A stretch of DNA of 64,000 bases from Thiothrix fructosivorans (GTDB lineage Bacteria > Pseudomonadota > Gammaproteobacteria > Thiotrichales > Thiotrichaceae). The stretch is taken from assembly GCF_017349355.1 (NCBI RefSeq), contig NZ_JAFMPM010000008.1, positions 496,001 through 560,000 on the forward strand. Direction: 5' to 3'. Both the position numbers and the translations under genes were made by a program. The notes beneath the pieces were generated by a model that was given only the letters and a program-made list of their open reading frames with translations, was not told the DNA's origin and did not search any database. Positions 1-9,933 of this stretch are shown here, in pieces (the first letter of the stretch is position 1; each line of letters begins with the position of its first letter).

Positions 1-492
1 CCACGCCACGGGCGCAATGATATTAACTACGGGAATCATGGTGATAATCAGCACTAAAATAAACCACTTACCCATGTACCACAGCTTGCCGAGTTCGCTG
101 CGGAAGGTGCGCACGATCAGCGCGGGCAGGCTTTTGTAACCTTCAAATTCAGGGACGGGCTGCCCGTTCAGACGTGCTTCCACCCGTTCCGCGAGTACCG
201 AATTGAAGGGTGCGGCAAGAATATTGGCGACGATGGAAAATACGTAAAACACCACGAAGAAAATCAGCACGGCGAAAATCGGCCACAGCAGCCATTCTAA
301 CCACGTCAACCAGTTGGGCAACAGGCGCGTCATCCAGTAGTCGAGTTGACTTTTTGCCAGCCAAATCCCACCAGAAAACAATACGATATTGATTAGCAGT
401 GGCACGACCACAAACGGGCGAATACCTTTTTGTGTGATGAGTGATAGCCCGCTAAACACGTAGCCGAAGCCTTTGAACAATCCCGTTATCAT
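1..492 (-). CDS. cysZ: CysZ-like sulfate permease (partial, 3' end outside window)
   Basis: The frame is open from an ATG at 492 (minus strand) to the window edge, giving 164 residues of N-terminal protein. It begins MITGLFKGFGYVFSGLSLIT and continues with a motif of the type GIRPFVVVPLLINIVLF, characteristic of the EI24/CysZ family. Two hydrophobic helices follow (about residues 25-45 and 65-95), then a soluble stretch and a third hydrophobic segment near the window edge. CysZ proteins are inner-membrane proteins that import sulfate for cysteine synthesis. The gene is divergent from the nitroreductase at 577, with 84 bases between them. The C-terminal third cannot be seen. Confidence 0.85.
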   Translation of the reverse strand, partial: MITGLFKGFGYVFSGLSLITQKGIRPFVVVPLLINIVLFSGGIWLAKSQLDYWMTRLLPNWLTWLEWLLWPIFAVLIFFVVFYVFSIVANILAAPFNSVLAERVEARLNGQPVPEFEGYKSLPALIVRTFRSELGKLWYMGKWFILVLIITMIPVVNIIAPVAW

Positions 493-576
493 TGTGTATT
501 CCCTGTTCCCGATAGTGATGGTGTGGCTATACTGTAGCGCATTTAGCGAACCGATTTAAGTTAAGGAGTTTTAACC

Positions 577-1200
577 ATGCAGCCATTCATGCAAGCGATG
601 ACGTTCCGCCATGCCTGTAAAAAGTTCGACCCAACTCGCCAGATTCCAGCGGATGATTTCCAGCAGATTTTGGAATTCGGACGTTTGTCGCCGTCGTCTT
701 TTGGGATGGAGCATTGGCATTTTGTGGTGGTGCAAACGCCGGAATTGCGCGAACAGTTGCGGGAGGCTTGCTGGGGGCAGCCGCAAATTACCGAGAGCAG
801 CCATGTGGTGGTGATTTTGGCGAAAACCGCAGCGGTCGAACCGTACAGTGCGTATGTGCAGCGTTTGTTCGGGCGACGTGGTTTGCCAACTGAGGCGGAA
901 CAGGCGTATTTGGCGCGGTATGCGGCGCACAATGACAGCGAAATCAAGCCGTATTTGAATACTTTCGCGTGGAGTTCCAAGCAGTGCTATATCGCACTGG
1001 CGAATATGATGACGGGTGCGGCGAGTATGGGGATTGATTCTTGCCCGATTGAAGGTTTCTCGAAGCCGGGGGTGGAAGAATTGTTGGCAGTGGATACCAG
1101 CCAATACGGCGCGGCAGTGGTGGTGACGTTTGGCTATCGTGCGGGCGAACAGCCAGCGAAATTGCGCCAGCCCTTGGCGGATTTGGTGGAATACCGTTGA
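577..1200 (+). CDS. Nitroreductase-family NAD(P)H-dependent oxidoreductase
   Basis: A 207-residue protein of usual size for the FMN-dependent nitroreductase superfamily. The N-terminal RHACKKFDPTRQIP stretch matches the family's FMN-contacting R-x-x-x-(R/K)-x-(F/Y) start, followed by LSPSSFGMEHWHFVVV, the typical 'APSS.N.QPW.FVVV' FMN-binding segment. The central region (ALANMMTGAASMGIDSCPIEGF) is the second conserved block, and the end GYRAGEQPAKLRQPLADLVEY is the usual C-terminus. A good ribosome site (AAGGAG) precedes ATG 577. Likely a cytoplasmic flavoprotein reducing quinones or nitro compounds; the natural substrate cannot be told from sequence. Confidence 0.88.
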   Translation: MQPFMQAMTFRHACKKFDPTRQIPADDFQQILEFGRLSPSSFGMEHWHFVVVQTPELREQLREACWGQPQITESSHVVVILAKTAAVEPYSAYVQRLFGRRGLPTEAEQAYLARYAAHNDSEIKPYLNTFAWSSKQCYIALANMMTGAASMGIDSCPIEGFSKPGVEELLAVDTSQYGAAVVVTFGYRAGEQPAKLRQPLADLVEYR

Positions 1201-1201
1201 A

Positions 1202-1215
1202 CACATAGTTATGTG
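1202..1215. promoter_or_regulatory. Palindrome upstream of toxin-antitoxin pair (possible operator)
   Basis: CACATA-GT-TATGTG is a perfect 6-bp-arm inverted repeat 39 bases before the antitoxin start and just after the nitroreductase stop. A TACACT -10-like hexamer follows closely. Type II antitoxins usually autorepress through such palindromes, so an operator role is plausible but inferred. Confidence 0.4.
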
Positions 1216-1254
1216 CTACACTCTATTCTGTGTTACTGACAAGCGAGCTTTCCC

Positions 1255-1620
1255 ATGTCTACTACCGTCAATTTCACGGGTTCTGTTGACCGCGATTTGT
1301 TGCGCCGTGCTAAGGTGATTGCGGCGAAATCCGATACTTCCATTAACGCACTGTTCAATGCTGAATTACGTTATCTGGTGGAAACTTTTGAAGCGGCGGA
1401 AGTTGTCAGTAACCAGAATTTCCGCACGCTATTGAATTTTTCATTGGGCAGAATCGACGATCTGCAAGCAATGGAAGCTTTGGGAATTGAGAGTGCTGAA
1501 GATTTATTTCTGTTGATGGTGCAGGCACACCTTCCCATGCCGCGCTTGCCGGATAGCGTGACCCAGGGGATGGTCGAGGTTCTGAATGCGTTGCCTCTGG
1601 CGGCGGTCGCACATGGCTGA
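1255..1620 (+). CDS. Antitoxin-like small protein preceding a PIN-type toxin
   Basis: A 121-residue protein. The first 45 residues (start MSTTVNFTGSVDRDLLRRAK) look like a ribbon-helix-helix type DNA-binding segment: a short beta strand, then 'DRDLLRRAKVIAAKSDTSIN', as in many antitoxins. The rest is an acidic helical region. Its stop overlaps the start of the next gene by 8 bases (ATGGCTGA), the usual translational coupling of antitoxin and toxin. A palindrome at 1202-1215 could be its operator. The assignment as antitoxin rests mainly on this context; I do not recognise a specific named family. Confidence 0.65.
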   Translation: MSTTVNFTGSVDRDLLRRAKVIAAKSDTSINALFNAELRYLVETFEAAEVVSNQNFRTLLNFSLGRIDDLQAMEALGIESAEDLFLLMVQAHLPMPRLPDSVTQGMVEVLNALPLAAVAHG

Positions 1621-2137
1621 TCGTTCCGTCATCCTGCTGGCAGATGCAGGCCCGTTGATCACTCTGGCTTACGCGAATGCGCTGGATGTACTGCTGTTAC
1701 CCGGTTGGTCAGTGCAAATGGTCGATATGGTGCTGTATGAAGTGACTCGTCATGCAACGCCTACCAGTCAAAAAATTGCCCAGTGGGTGGCACAACAGCC
1801 TTTAGTTGTGCGGGAAACTCGTGTTTTCCAACGTTACACGCAAGCCTTAGCGACGGGTGCATTACCTCGTAAAGCCAATCTCGGCGAACTGGCTGTGCAG
1901 GAAGTGATGACTGATTTTGCCCTGATTCCTGAGCCGCCGACGGGTATTTTTCTGTTTGAAGATCACAAAATTGCTCGTGCCAGTTTTTTGTTGCCGGAAC
2001 AGTGTCACAAGATCAGCACCCGTGCCTTTTTGCAATTTCTGGAACAAAAAGGCTTGGTGGAATCGGCGGCTGAGATTGAGCGTAGGGCAATACAGGCAGG
2101 TCGGGCGTTTTCGCAGCTACGGTTTCCGCCTGCGTAA
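1613..2137 (+). CDS. PIN-like nuclease toxin
   Basis: 174 residues from ATG 1613, inside the end of the upstream antitoxin-like gene; an earlier in-frame start at 1586 would lie deep inside that gene and is less likely. It begins ILLADAGPLITLAY, the first acidic residue block of PIN/DUF3368-like proteins. It then has VLYEVTRH, NLGELAVQ and FLFEDHKIAR, giving the expected scattered D/E residues of a metal-dependent ribonuclease. Together with the coupled gene upstream it looks like a type II toxin-antitoxin locus. The sequence is divergent from classical VapC, so the exact family is uncertain. Confidence 0.65.
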   Translation: MADRSVILLADAGPLITLAYANALDVLLLPGWSVQMVDMVLYEVTRHATPTSQKIAQWVAQQPLVVRETRVFQRYTQALATGALPRKANLGELAVQEVMTDFALIPEPPTGIFLFEDHKIARASFLLPEQCHKISTRAFLQFLEQKGLVESAAEIERRAIQAGRAFSQLRFPPA

Positions 2138-2160
2138 CACAATTGAGGAAGTCAAAATAC

Positions 2161-2427
2161 ATGAACCGACAAGGCAACGTCATTTTCTACACCACCTCTA
2201 AGCAACAAATCCGCGTTGAAGTGCATTTCGAGGATGAAACCTTCTGGCTCACTCAAAAGCGCATGGCGGAACTGTTTGGTGTTCAAGTACCAGCTATCAC
2301 TAAACACCTGAAAAATATTTTTGCGGAAGGTGAATTGCTGGAAAATTCAGTTATTTCCATTTTGGAAACGACTGCCGCTGACGGAAAACGATACCAAACC
2401 CAATTCTACAATCTCAGAGTGGGATGA
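2161..2427 (+). pseudogene. rhuM-family gene, truncated after the N-terminal domain
   Basis: 88 residues from ATG 2161 carrying the conserved start of RhuM-family proteins: (N)VIFYTTSKQQIRVEVHFED, then ETFWLTQKRMAELFGVQVPAITKHLKNIF and a helix-turn-helix-like KHLKNIF segment. Full-length family members are about 330 residues; here the frame ends just after the conserved QFYNL motif, with three unrelated residues and TGA. The stop overlaps the ATG of the next gene, so the break lies exactly at the start of the LTA-synthase-like gene. The C-terminal Fic/DOC-like portion is missing, and I read it as a deletion remnant. Confidence 0.75.
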
Positions 2428-3311
2428 ATACAATGATTGATTACCTCAAAGGTGCGTTTACTTATTTATTGGTGATGTTCCTGATAGTTACTTTGTATAC
2501 CGAGTTATCCCATTATTGGAGTACCATCGGTGGCGTTAGGGGAGATCTGGTCAAGTTTGAAATCCCATTGGTGTTGCTCCTGTTATTTATTTTTTATTTT
2601 CCAACCATAAATAATAGAATTATTCGATATTTATTTCCGGTAGTGCCTGTTCTTGTTTTATATCTGTCGGTAGATATTTTCTATGGATTTTTGGGGCGTT
2701 CTCCCAGACCCTCTGATTTTCAAAATATTAATATGGTTTCTGATTTCTCAGTTGGATTGATGTTTTTGATTTTTTTCTTGGGTTTTCTGATCTGCTTTCC
2801 TGTTGTGATGCTTTTTTATAAGGCATATCAAAATCGTTCATTTAAAGATATAATATATTCTGTATTATTCAGGGTGCTGTCGGTTTCTCTTGTACTATTT
2901 GTATTTTTATCTGATACGTTTGCTGACTATCGTGCTTCTAGTTATCAATATACGGAATGGTCACAAGAAAAGTCTATAAAAGAAAATGGTAGATTTTCCA
3001 GCTTTATTTTTTATGGTTATCAAGAAAAGAAAAATTTTTCTCTTCTTAATGAGTATGGCAAGAAAAATATAGATATAAAAGAAATCTTGTTTCCTAATAT
3101 AGTTCGGCATCCTCGTAATATTCATATTGTTGTCTTGGAAAGTTTTATTGATCCAAGACTCTTGCTCAATATTAACTTTAACCGTTCTCCTTTAGCGAAT
3201 GAGTTGATATCTTATTTATTGCCAGCTAGTTATAACTTCTCTCATGTCATCTCCCCTGTGTATGGTGGTAATACTGCTCAGGCAGAGTTTGAATTGCTGA
3301 CTGGCATGTAA
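2424..3311 (+). pseudogene. LTA-synthase-like sulfatase-superfamily membrane enzyme, 5' part (split by IS66-family element)
   Basis: Residues 1-295 of an interrupted gene. The N-terminal ~170 residues contain about five hydrophobic membrane helices. The periplasmic part starts with HIVVLESFIDPRLL, where Glu is the expected metal ligand, and SPVYGGNTAQAEFELLTG, where Thr is the expected catalytic nucleophile. This is the pattern of Gram-negative LTA-synthase/phosphoglycerol transferase relatives. The frame ends at ATG-TAA, where G-TAA is the first four bases of the insertion element. Removing the element and one 8-bp target copy joins this part in frame to 4956-5700 (542 residues in all). Natural substrate unknown; it could modify surface glycans or periplasmic glucans. 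Base composition is AT-richer than neighbouring core genes, suggesting transfer. Confidence 0.85.
3300..3307. repeat. Target site duplication of IS copy 1, left (ACTGGCAT)
   Basis: ACTGGCAT lies directly before the left end of the element and is repeated exactly at 4948-4955 after the right end. An 8-bp duplication is the rule for the IS66 family. Confidence 0.95.
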
Positions 3312-4947
3312 CTGAACAGTCCCCCCTTACCCAAACGCACTAAATTTGCGACACTCCCCCGATGACCCAACAACTGAAAGACCACAGCCTCAAACAGCTT
3401 AACAGCCAGTACCTTGCCAAGCTCACGCCGGAGGAACTGCTGCACCTGTCGACCAAGTTGTTGCATGACCTGAAAGAAGCGCGGGAACAGATCAACCAAA
3501 ACTCCAACAACTCCTCCAAACCACCCAGCAGCGGTTTCCCGTGGGAAACGTCACCCAAAACGGTGGCTTTGCCCGAAACAGAAGGGGTGGGTGCAGCCAG
3601 AGGAAAGCCAACCCCGGAACCAGAAGCTGTGGCGGGCACAAAGCCAGCCCAACCAGCCAAACGCAAAGCGGGTAAACAACCCGGCGCACCGGGTTATGGT
3701 CGGGTATGGCATCCGCCCATCAATGCAGACGAACACCATTACCCCAGCCGATGTGAAGCCTGTGGCAGGTCCCTGGATGCGGCTGTCTCCCGTATTTATA
3801 CCGCCTATGACAGTGTGGACATCCAGTTTGGCACGGATGGGAACCCCGGACTGACCGTCATCACCACCCGCCACCACCTTCACGATAGCGTATGCACCTG
3901 CGGTCATGTGAGCCGCCATATCCCGCATCGCCAAGCTCCCGACCCGTTATACCCGGAGGTTGATGTGGGCGAGTGGCGGCTGATTGGGGGCAATCTGGCG
4001 GCACTTATTGTCCACCTACGGCTGCGCTCACGCTTGTCACTGCGTGGCACACAAGAACTGTTGCGGGAGGTGTTGGGCATTCCCCTAAGTGTCGGGGTGT
4101 TGCAGCAATGTTTTGAGGAAGCAGCCGCGAGTGCTTCTCCATTGGAAGATGCCTTGGTGGAAGGGCTGTTGGCAGAAGCCACCGCTGACGGCGGGGTGCT
4201 GTATATTGATGAAACCTCTTGGAAAGAGCGTGGCGAAGCCCTGTGGCTATGGACATTCGTCACCACCCTCAGCGTTTGTTTCTACGTAGGGCAGCGCACC
4301 ATTGAAATGCTCGACAACGTGATTAGCCCCCACTTTGGGGGCTGGCTGATGAGTGATGGCTATGCCGCTTACCGCCACCACCCCAAACGCTTGCGTTGCT
4401 GGGCGCACCTGATCCGCAAAGCCCGTGGGCTGGCAGAATCACTGGACAAAGACGGGCGGACGTTTGGCAACTTCACCCTCGCTTGGCTGAGGGTATTACA
4501 GGACGACATTTACGCTTGGCGGGCAGCAGGCGGCACGGTGGGGACGCAAACCGACGTGATCCGTCAACGCCATCAGGCAAAACTCCTGGAATTCAGGGCA
4601 TTATGCTTGATCCATGCCGTATCTGCCCATGACAAGACGGCGGCACTGGCGAAAGAGTTCATCAATGATTGGGATGCCATTTTCCGAATCCTTGACCACC
4701 CGTGGCTTCCCTTGACCAATAATGAGGCTGAGCGGGCGTTGCGCCATTGGGTGATCCTGCGCAAAACCAACCATGGCACAAAGAGTGCTACGGGGAGCCG
4801 TGCGTTTGCCATGCTGGCCAGCATCATCGGTACTTGCCGCAAACGTGGACAGTCTGCCTTGGCTTATCTTGCCAGTGTTATTACCGCTGCCCGCGCTGGC
4901 TTTGCCCTGCCCGCTTTACCGCAAGGGGTGGGGATGTGATCAATTAC
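3308..4947 (+). mobile_element. IS66-family insertion sequence, copy 1 (1640 bp, ISBst12-like single-ORF type)
   Basis: The element begins GTAACTGAACAG and ends with the near-inverse of it (right end read inward: GTAATTGATCAC). The limits are fixed by comparing the two copies in this window and by the 8-bp duplication ACTGGCAT on each side. It encodes only a TnpC-type transposase, with no tnpA/tnpB accessory genes, as in the ISBst12 subgroup. It interrupts an LTA-synthase-like gene. The second copy at 11896-13535 has the same length and the same encoded protein, so transposition was recent. Confidence 0.95.
3362..4939 (+). CDS. tnpC: IS66-family transposase (copy 1)
   Basis: 525 residues. 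An N-terminal helical segment and the NSNNSSKPPSS motif (about 47-57), typical of IS66 transposases, are followed by a proline/alanine-rich linker. A zinc-binding domain has CEAC at 131-134 and a second CTC pair. The catalytic core has Asp283 (YIDETSWK), Asp332 (SDGYAAY) and Glu455 (NNEAERALR), consistent with an intact DDE triad. The end carries the usual RAFAMLASIIGTCRKRG block. No mutation of a key residue is visible, so the protein should be active. Confidence 0.95.
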   Translation: MTQQLKDHSLKQLNSQYLAKLTPEELLHLSTKLLHDLKEAREQINQNSNNSSKPPSSGFPWETSPKTVALPETEGVGAARGKPTPEPEAVAGTKPAQPAKRKAGKQPGAPGYGRVWHPPINADEHHYPSRCEACGRSLDAAVSRIYTAYDSVDIQFGTDGNPGLTVITTRHHLHDSVCTCGHVSRHIPHRQAPDPLYPEVDVGEWRLIGGNLAALIVHLRLRSRLSLRGTQELLREVLGIPLSVGVLQQCFEEAAASASPLEDALVEGLLAEATADGGVLYIDETSWKERGEALWLWTFVTTLSVCFYVGQRTIEMLDNVISPHFGGWLMSDGYAAYRHHPKRLRCWAHLIRKARGLAESLDKDGRTFGNFTLAWLRVLQDDIYAWRAAGGTVGTQTDVIRQRHQAKLLEFRALCLIHAVSAHDKTAALAKEFINDWDAIFRILDHPWLPLTNNEAERALRHWVILRKTNHGTKSATGSRAFAMLASIIGTCRKRGQSALAYLASVITAARAGFALPALPQGVGM

Positions 4948-4955
4948 ACTGGCAT
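4948..4955. repeat. Target site duplication of IS copy 1, right (ACTGGCAT)
   Basis: Exact repeat of 3300-3307 immediately after the right end of the element. Confidence 0.95.
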
Positions 4956-5700
4956 CCATGCTTTTGCAAAGATAGGTAGTGCAGAATTTAATATTCTACA
5001 AGGTGGAAAAGCGAATGGATTTGTTGGCGTATTGAACCAGCATGGGTATAAAAGCATTGCTACATTAGCAACTGGTTCAGGATACTATAATTCAGTTTTG
5101 GCTTATAAGAGTCTGGGTTTTGATGATGTCTTGTTTCTGGCAGAAAGCGGTATAATTACTGATAAGGAGAAAGAGCGAGGAGTTTCAGATGCGGGAGTGC
5201 TGAAACATAGCCTTTCCAGAATCAAGAATGCTTTAAATACTGCTACGCAACCTATAGTCAGTTACACTTTAGGCATGTATGGGCACTTTCCATATGAGCG
5301 TGATTTGAGTGATGAACCAGACATTATTAATTCTGATCATCAGGATGAGCGAGTCAAGAGAATATCAAACCAGTTTTATTACCGGACAAAGGCAGTAGCT
5401 GATTTTATCAAGCAACTGACGGCAATTGATTCAAGCTCCATTATTTATATTACCAGTGATCATATACCTCCATTGCTGGATGACAATATCCACTATGGTT
5501 TGGATAGGTATGAGAATATTTCTCTTTTTATCAATGATGGACATGCAGTTGATGTTTCCGGGAAAAGGTATTATGAGATTCCTTGGCTAATATGGGACGA
5601 ATTAACGGGTTTAAAGAATGCGAGAAGCTTGTCAGACAAGGATAGAGAAGAACTCTATTTCAAGCTTTTATTTGAAAGTATCCAGTCTAGGAATCATTGA
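4956..5700 (+). pseudogene. LTA-synthase-like enzyme, 3' part (split by IS66-family element)
   Basis: The continuation of the gene at 2424. After excision the codons read ...LLTG-IHAFAKIGSAEFNILQ without a break. It carries GFVGVLNQHGYKSIATLATG and a later YITSDHIPPLL, where Asp-His are the expected metal ligands of the alkaline phosphatase/sulfatase fold. The gene ends at TGA 5700. A different reading frame of the transposon stays open into this part (from 4747), but a translated chimera would lack the membrane domain and the catalytic Thr. Without precise excision the enzyme is inactive. Confidence 0.85.
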
Positions 5701-5775
5701 TTCTTGTAACAGGCTCTTCCTTTAGAATAACCCCTGAAAGGCTGATTCCAAAAAATCACCTCGAAACACTGGTAA

Positions 5776-5871
5776 CTGATCGAAAAATTGCAGGAAGCCG
5801 GAGCCTTCAGTACCAGCGAACTGGCACGGCTGCTGAAGCGTGATTTTACGCTCAAGACCAAGGCTGCCTGA
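5776..5871 (+). pseudogene. Possible 3' remnant of an unidentified gene
   Basis: In the 288-base gap before purL, a 31-codon open stretch reads LIEKLQEAGAFSTSELARL and then LLKRDFTLKTKAA before TGA. It looks like a genuine helical protein C-terminus (amphipathic, no codon oddities) but has no start and an in-frame stop just upstream. It may be the tail of a deleted gene. I do not recognise the family. The rest of the gap shows nothing clear. Confidence 0.3.
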
Positions 5872-5988
5872 TTTCCCCTGCCAAGCTGCGGACGCGCCCC
5901 GCCGCAGTTGGCACGGCAATCGCCTACAATCCCGCCCCACTTTCCGCTATCATACCCTCCTTGATGAACTGCCCATTGGTTTACCCCC

Positions 5989-8900
5989 ATGCTGATCTTC
6001 CCCGGTAGCGTTGCCCTCTCTGATTTCCGCCGCAACAAGCTGTTGAGCGCCTTGCAAGCCATCGTGCCCACGATCACTGCTGTGCAAGCCGAATACGTCC
6101 ATTTCGTGCGCAACAGCCGCGAATTGCACCCCGACGAACACGCCCAGTTGCAAGCGTTGCTGACCTACGAAGAAGTGCAAGGCAGCCACGCTTTCAGCGG
6201 CACATTGCTGCTCGTCACCCCGCGCAAAGGCACGATTTCGCCTTGGTCAAGCAAAGCCAGCGACATCGCCCACAACTGCGGCTTGACGATGGTGGAACGC
6301 ATCGAACGCGGCATTGCCTACGACATCCAAACCACTGCCGCGCTGTCTGAAGCCGAGCGCCTCGCCATTGCCGCGCTGTTGCACGACCGCATGACTGAAA
6401 TGGTGCTAACCGACCTGCAAGATGCCGTCGTCCTGTTCAGCGAAGCCGAACCCGCCGCCTTGCGCTACGTCGACATCAGCAATGACCCCAAAGCCGCACT
6501 CGCCAAAGCCAACACCGATTGGGGCTTGGCACTCTCTGCTGATGAAATCGACTACCTCGCGGAAAATTACGCCGAACTCCAGCGCAACCCCACCGACGTC
6601 GAATTGATGATGTTCGCACAAGCCAATTCCGAACATTGCCGCCACAAAATCTTCAACGCCGACTGGATTATCGACGGCAAAGAACAGCCCAAATCGCTGT
6701 TTGCCATGATCCGCAACACCCACGCGCACGCGCCCGAAGGCATCCTTTCCGCCTACCATGACAACGCCTCCGTCATCGAAGGCCCCTTGGCAACGCGCTT
6801 TCTGACCGACGTAAAAACCGGCGAATACCACTACACCAACGAACCCGTCCACATCCTCATGAAGGTGGAAACCCACAACCACCCCACCGCGATTTCCCCG
6901 TTTGCGGGTGCTGCGACCGGTTCGGGCGGCGAAATTCGTGACGAAGGCGCAACCGGCAACGGCTCGAAACCCAAGGCTGGCCTGAGCGGTTTCTCGGTAT
7001 CCAACTTACGCATCCCCGGCTACGCCCAGCCGTGGGAACACGATTTCGGCAAACCCGACCGCATCGTTTCCGCCCTCGACATTATGCTCGAAGGCCCTAT
7101 CGGTGCCGCCGCGTTCAATAACGAATTCGGACGCCCTAATATCACCGGCTATTTCCGCACCTTTGAAATGCAAGCCCCCGGTGCCAAAGGCATCGAACTG
7201 CGCGGCTACCACAAGCCGATCATGATTGCAGGCGGCATGGGCAATATCCGCGAAAACAACATCAACAAAAACCCACTGCCCGAAGGTACGCCAATCATCG
7301 TCCTCGGTGGCCCCGCCATGCTGATTGGTTTGGGCGGTGGCGCGGCTTCCTCAATGGCAAGCGGCACGAGTGCAGAAAACCTCGACTTTGCCTCCGTCCA
7401 ACGCGGCAACCCTGAAATGCAACGCCGTTGCCAAGAAGTCATCGACCGCTGCGTAGCCTTGGGTTCAGAAAACCCGATCCTCTCGATCCACGACGTAGGC
7501 GCTGGCGGCATTTCCAACGCCATTCCCGAAATCGTCAACGATGCCGGACGCGGCGGACGCTTTGAACTCCGTGCCGTTCCCAACGCCGAACTCGGCATGG
7601 CTCCGATGGAAATCTGGAGCAATGAAGCGCAAGAACGCTACGTCCTCGCCATTGCCGAAGACCGCCTCGACACTTTCCGCGCCCTGTGCGAACGCGAACG
7701 CGCCGTCTACGCTGTGGTCGGTAGTGCCACGATCGAACAACAATTGCTGGTCGGTGACTCGCTGTTTGACAACAATCCGGTGAATTTGCCAATGAACGTG
7801 CTGCTCGGCAAACCGCCGAAAATGCTGCGCGATGTGCATCACCAGACTTTCCACAAACCAGAAATCGACCTCAGCGGCATTGAACTGGGTGAGGCGATTG
7901 AGCGGGTGTTGCGTTTGCCAACCGTTGCGTCCAAATCCTTCCTGATCACCATCGGCGACCGCACGGTAACGGGCATGGTCACCCGCGACCAAATGGTGGG
8001 CGCATGGCAAGTGCCGGTGGCGGATGTGGCAGTCACCTCCAGCGATTACACCACCAATTTCGGCGAAGCGATGGCGATGGGCGAACGCACCCCGATTGCG
8101 CTGGTGAATCCGGCAGCGTCTGGGCGTATGGCGATTGGCGAAGCCCTCACCAATATCGCGGCGGCAGACATTGCCAATATTCGCAACATCCGTTTGTCGG
8201 CGAACTGGATGGCGGCAGCGGGTTATCACGGCGAAGACGCGGCATTGTTTGACACCGTGAAAGCGGTCGGCGAAGAGCTTTGCCCACGTTTGGGCTTGGC
8301 GATTCCGGTTGGCAAAGACTCTTTGTCGATGAAAACGGTATGGCAGCAAGACGGCGAAAACCGAGAAATGATCGCGCCGTTGTCACTGATCGTCACCGCG
8401 TTTTCACCCGTGCAGGACATCCGCAAAACCCTGACTCCGGCATTGTGTAGCGACGTTGGTGATACCGATCTGATTCTGGTGGATCTGGGCAAAGGGCGTA
8501 ACCGCTTGGCGGCTTCTGCACTGGCGCAAGTCTACGGACAAGTCGGGCATCACGCGCCGGACGTGGATAACCCTGCCGCCCTCAAAGCGTTCTTTGACAC
8601 CGTGCAGGATTTGCGTGGCGAAGATCTGATTCTGGCGTACCACGACCGTGCTGATGGCGGCTTGCTGGCAACACTGGCAGAAATGAGTTTTGCCGGGCAT
8701 GTGGGCGTGACCGCTTGCATCGGGCAAGTGAGTGAGCAATTGCTGCCTGCGCTGTTCAGCGAAGAACTCGGCGCGGTGCTGCAAATCCGCCATTGCGATA
8801 CCGACGCGGTGTTGGAAGCGTTCCGCGAGGCAGGGCTGGCGCATTGCACCCACGTCATTGGCGAATTGAACGACAGCGATGAGCTGGTGCTGACCTTTGC

Positions 8901-9879
8901 CAACAAGGAAGTGTACCGTGCGCCGCGTGCCACGTTGCAGAAGATCTGGGCGGAAACCAGCTACCGGATGCAGGCGTTGCGTGACAATGCCGATTGTGCC
9001 GCGCAAGAGTTTGAGCGACTGGATGATGCGCAAGACCCCGGTTTGCCCTTCGCCCCAACCTTTGAGTTGGATGAAGATGTGGCAGCGCCGTATATCCGCA
9101 CTGGAGTACGTCCCACAGTTGCGGTATTGCGTGAGCAAGGCGTGAACGGGCAGGTGGAAATGGCGGCGGCGTTCGACCGTGCTGGTTTCAAGGCGGTTGA
9201 CGTACACATGACCGATATTATCAGCGGGCGGGTGAAGTTGAAAGATTTCAAAGGCTTGGTGGCGTGTGGCGGCTTTTCCTACGGTGACGTGTTGGGGGCA
9301 GGCGGTGGCTGGGCGAAAACGATTTTGATGAATCCGCGTGCTAGTGATGAATTTGCAGCGTTTTTTGCGCGGCAAGATTCCTTCGGGTTGGGCGTGTGCA
9401 ATGGTTGCCAGATGTTCTCGCAATTGCGTGACATGATCCCCGGTGCTGCGCATTGGCCACGTTTCTACCGCAACCGTTCCGAACAGTTCGAGGCGCGTTA
9501 TTCAGCGGTGGAAGTGTTGGAATCGCCGTCGCTGTTCCTGCAAGGCATGGCTGGCTCGACACTGCCGATTGCAGTGGCGCATGGCGAAGGGCGGGCGGTG
9601 TTCGACACGGCGACGGCTGAAGGTATGTTGGCGGAAGGGCTGGTCGGCTTGCGTTACGTGGATAATCGCGGCAATGCCACTGAGCATTACCCCGAAAACC
9701 CGAACGGTTCGCCGTTGGGGATTACGGGTGTGACCACGGTGGATGGGCGTTTCACTATCATGATGCCGCACCCCGAACGCTTGTTCCGCGCCGTGCAGCA
9801 TTCGTGGAAGCCGGATGATACGGGTGACGATGGCGCGTGGTTGCGGATGTTCCGCAATGCGCGGGTTTGGGTAGGCTAA
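5989..9879 (+). CDS. purL: Phosphoribosylformylglycinamidine synthase (FGAR amidotransferase)
   Basis: 1296 residues, the size of the large single-chain PurL of gammaproteobacteria (E. coli 1295). It converts FGAR, glutamine and ATP to FGAM in purine synthesis, in the cytoplasm. The order is an N-terminal PurS-like part, a linker, two PurM-like ATP-binding halves (motifs [13 protein letters not shown] and [11 protein letters not shown] in the first) and a C-terminal glutaminase. The glutaminase nucleophile is Cys1137 in GLGVCNGCQ, with His1261 and Glu1263 in MPHPERLFR, matching the positions in the E. coli enzyme. It is a stand-alone gene. No strong ribosome site is visible before ATG 5989, but the start aligns with the family. 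Confidence 0.98.
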   Translation: MLIFPGSVALSDFRRNKLLSALQAIVPTITAVQAEYVHFVRNSRELHPDEHAQLQALLTYEEVQGSHAFSGTLLLVTPRKGTISPWSSKASDIAHNCGLTMVERIERGIAYDIQTTAALSEAERLAIAALLHDRMTEMVLTDLQDAVVLFSEAEPAALRYVDISNDPKAALAKANTDWGLALSADEIDYLAENYAELQRNPTDVELMMFAQANSEHCRHKIFNADWIIDGKEQPKSLFAMIRNTHAHAPEGILSAYHDNASVIEGPLATRFLTDVKTGEYHYTNEPVHILMKVETHNHPTAISPFAGAATGSGGEIRDEGATGNGSKPKAGLSGFSVSNLRIPGYAQPWEHDFGKPDRIVSALDIMLEGPIGAAAFNNEFGRPNITGYFRTFEMQAPGAKGIELRGYHKPIMIAGGMGNIRENNINKNPLPEGTPIIVLGGPAMLIGLGGGAASSMASGTSAENLDFASVQRGNPEMQRRCQEVIDRCVALGSENPILSIHDVGAGGISNAIPEIVNDAGRGGRFELRAVPNAELGMAPMEIWSNEAQERYVLAIAEDRLDTFRALCERERAVYAVVGSATIEQQLLVGDSLFDNNPVNLPMNVLLGKPPKMLRDVHHQTFHKPEIDLSGIELGEAIERVLRLPTVASKSFLITIGDRTVTGMVTRDQMVGAWQVPVADVAVTSSDYTTNFGEAMAMGERTPIALVNPAASGRMAIGEALTNIAAADIANIRNIRLSANWMAAAGYHGEDAALFDTVKAVGEELCPRLGLAIPVGKDSLSMKTVWQQDGENREMIAPLSLIVTAFSPVQDIRKTLTPALCSDVGDTDLILVDLGKGRNRLAASALAQVYGQVGHHAPDVDNPAALKAFFDTVQDLRGEDLILAYHDRADGGLLATLAEMSFAGHVGVTACIGQVSEQLLPALFSEELGAVLQIRHCDTDAVLEAFREAGLAHCTHVIGELNDSDELVLTFANKEVYRAPRATLQKIWAETSYRMQALRDNADCAAQEFERLDDAQDPGLPFAPTFELDEDVAAPYIRTGVRPTVAVLREQGVNGQVEMAAAFDRAGFKAVDVHMTDIISGRVKLKDFKGLVACGGFSYGDVLGAGGGWAKTILMNPRASDEFAAFFARQDSFGLGVCNGCQMFSQLRDMIPGAAHWPRFYRNRSEQFEARYSAVEVLESPSLFLQGMAGSTLPIAVAHGEGRAVFDTATAEGMLAEGLVGLRYVDNRGNATEHYPENPNGSPLGITGVTTVDGRFTIMMPHPERLFRAVQHSWKPDDTGDDGAWLRMFRNARVWVG

Positions 9880-9933
9880 CGCGTTTGTGCTATGCTGATG
9901 CCATGTAATTCTTACGAATAGGAGATGATGGTT

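Noticed and set aside
4747-5700. 317-residue frame crossing from the IS into the LTA-synthase-like gene
   Set aside because: Its first part is an alternate frame of the transposase and only the end is the real gene fragment; the fusion is accidental.
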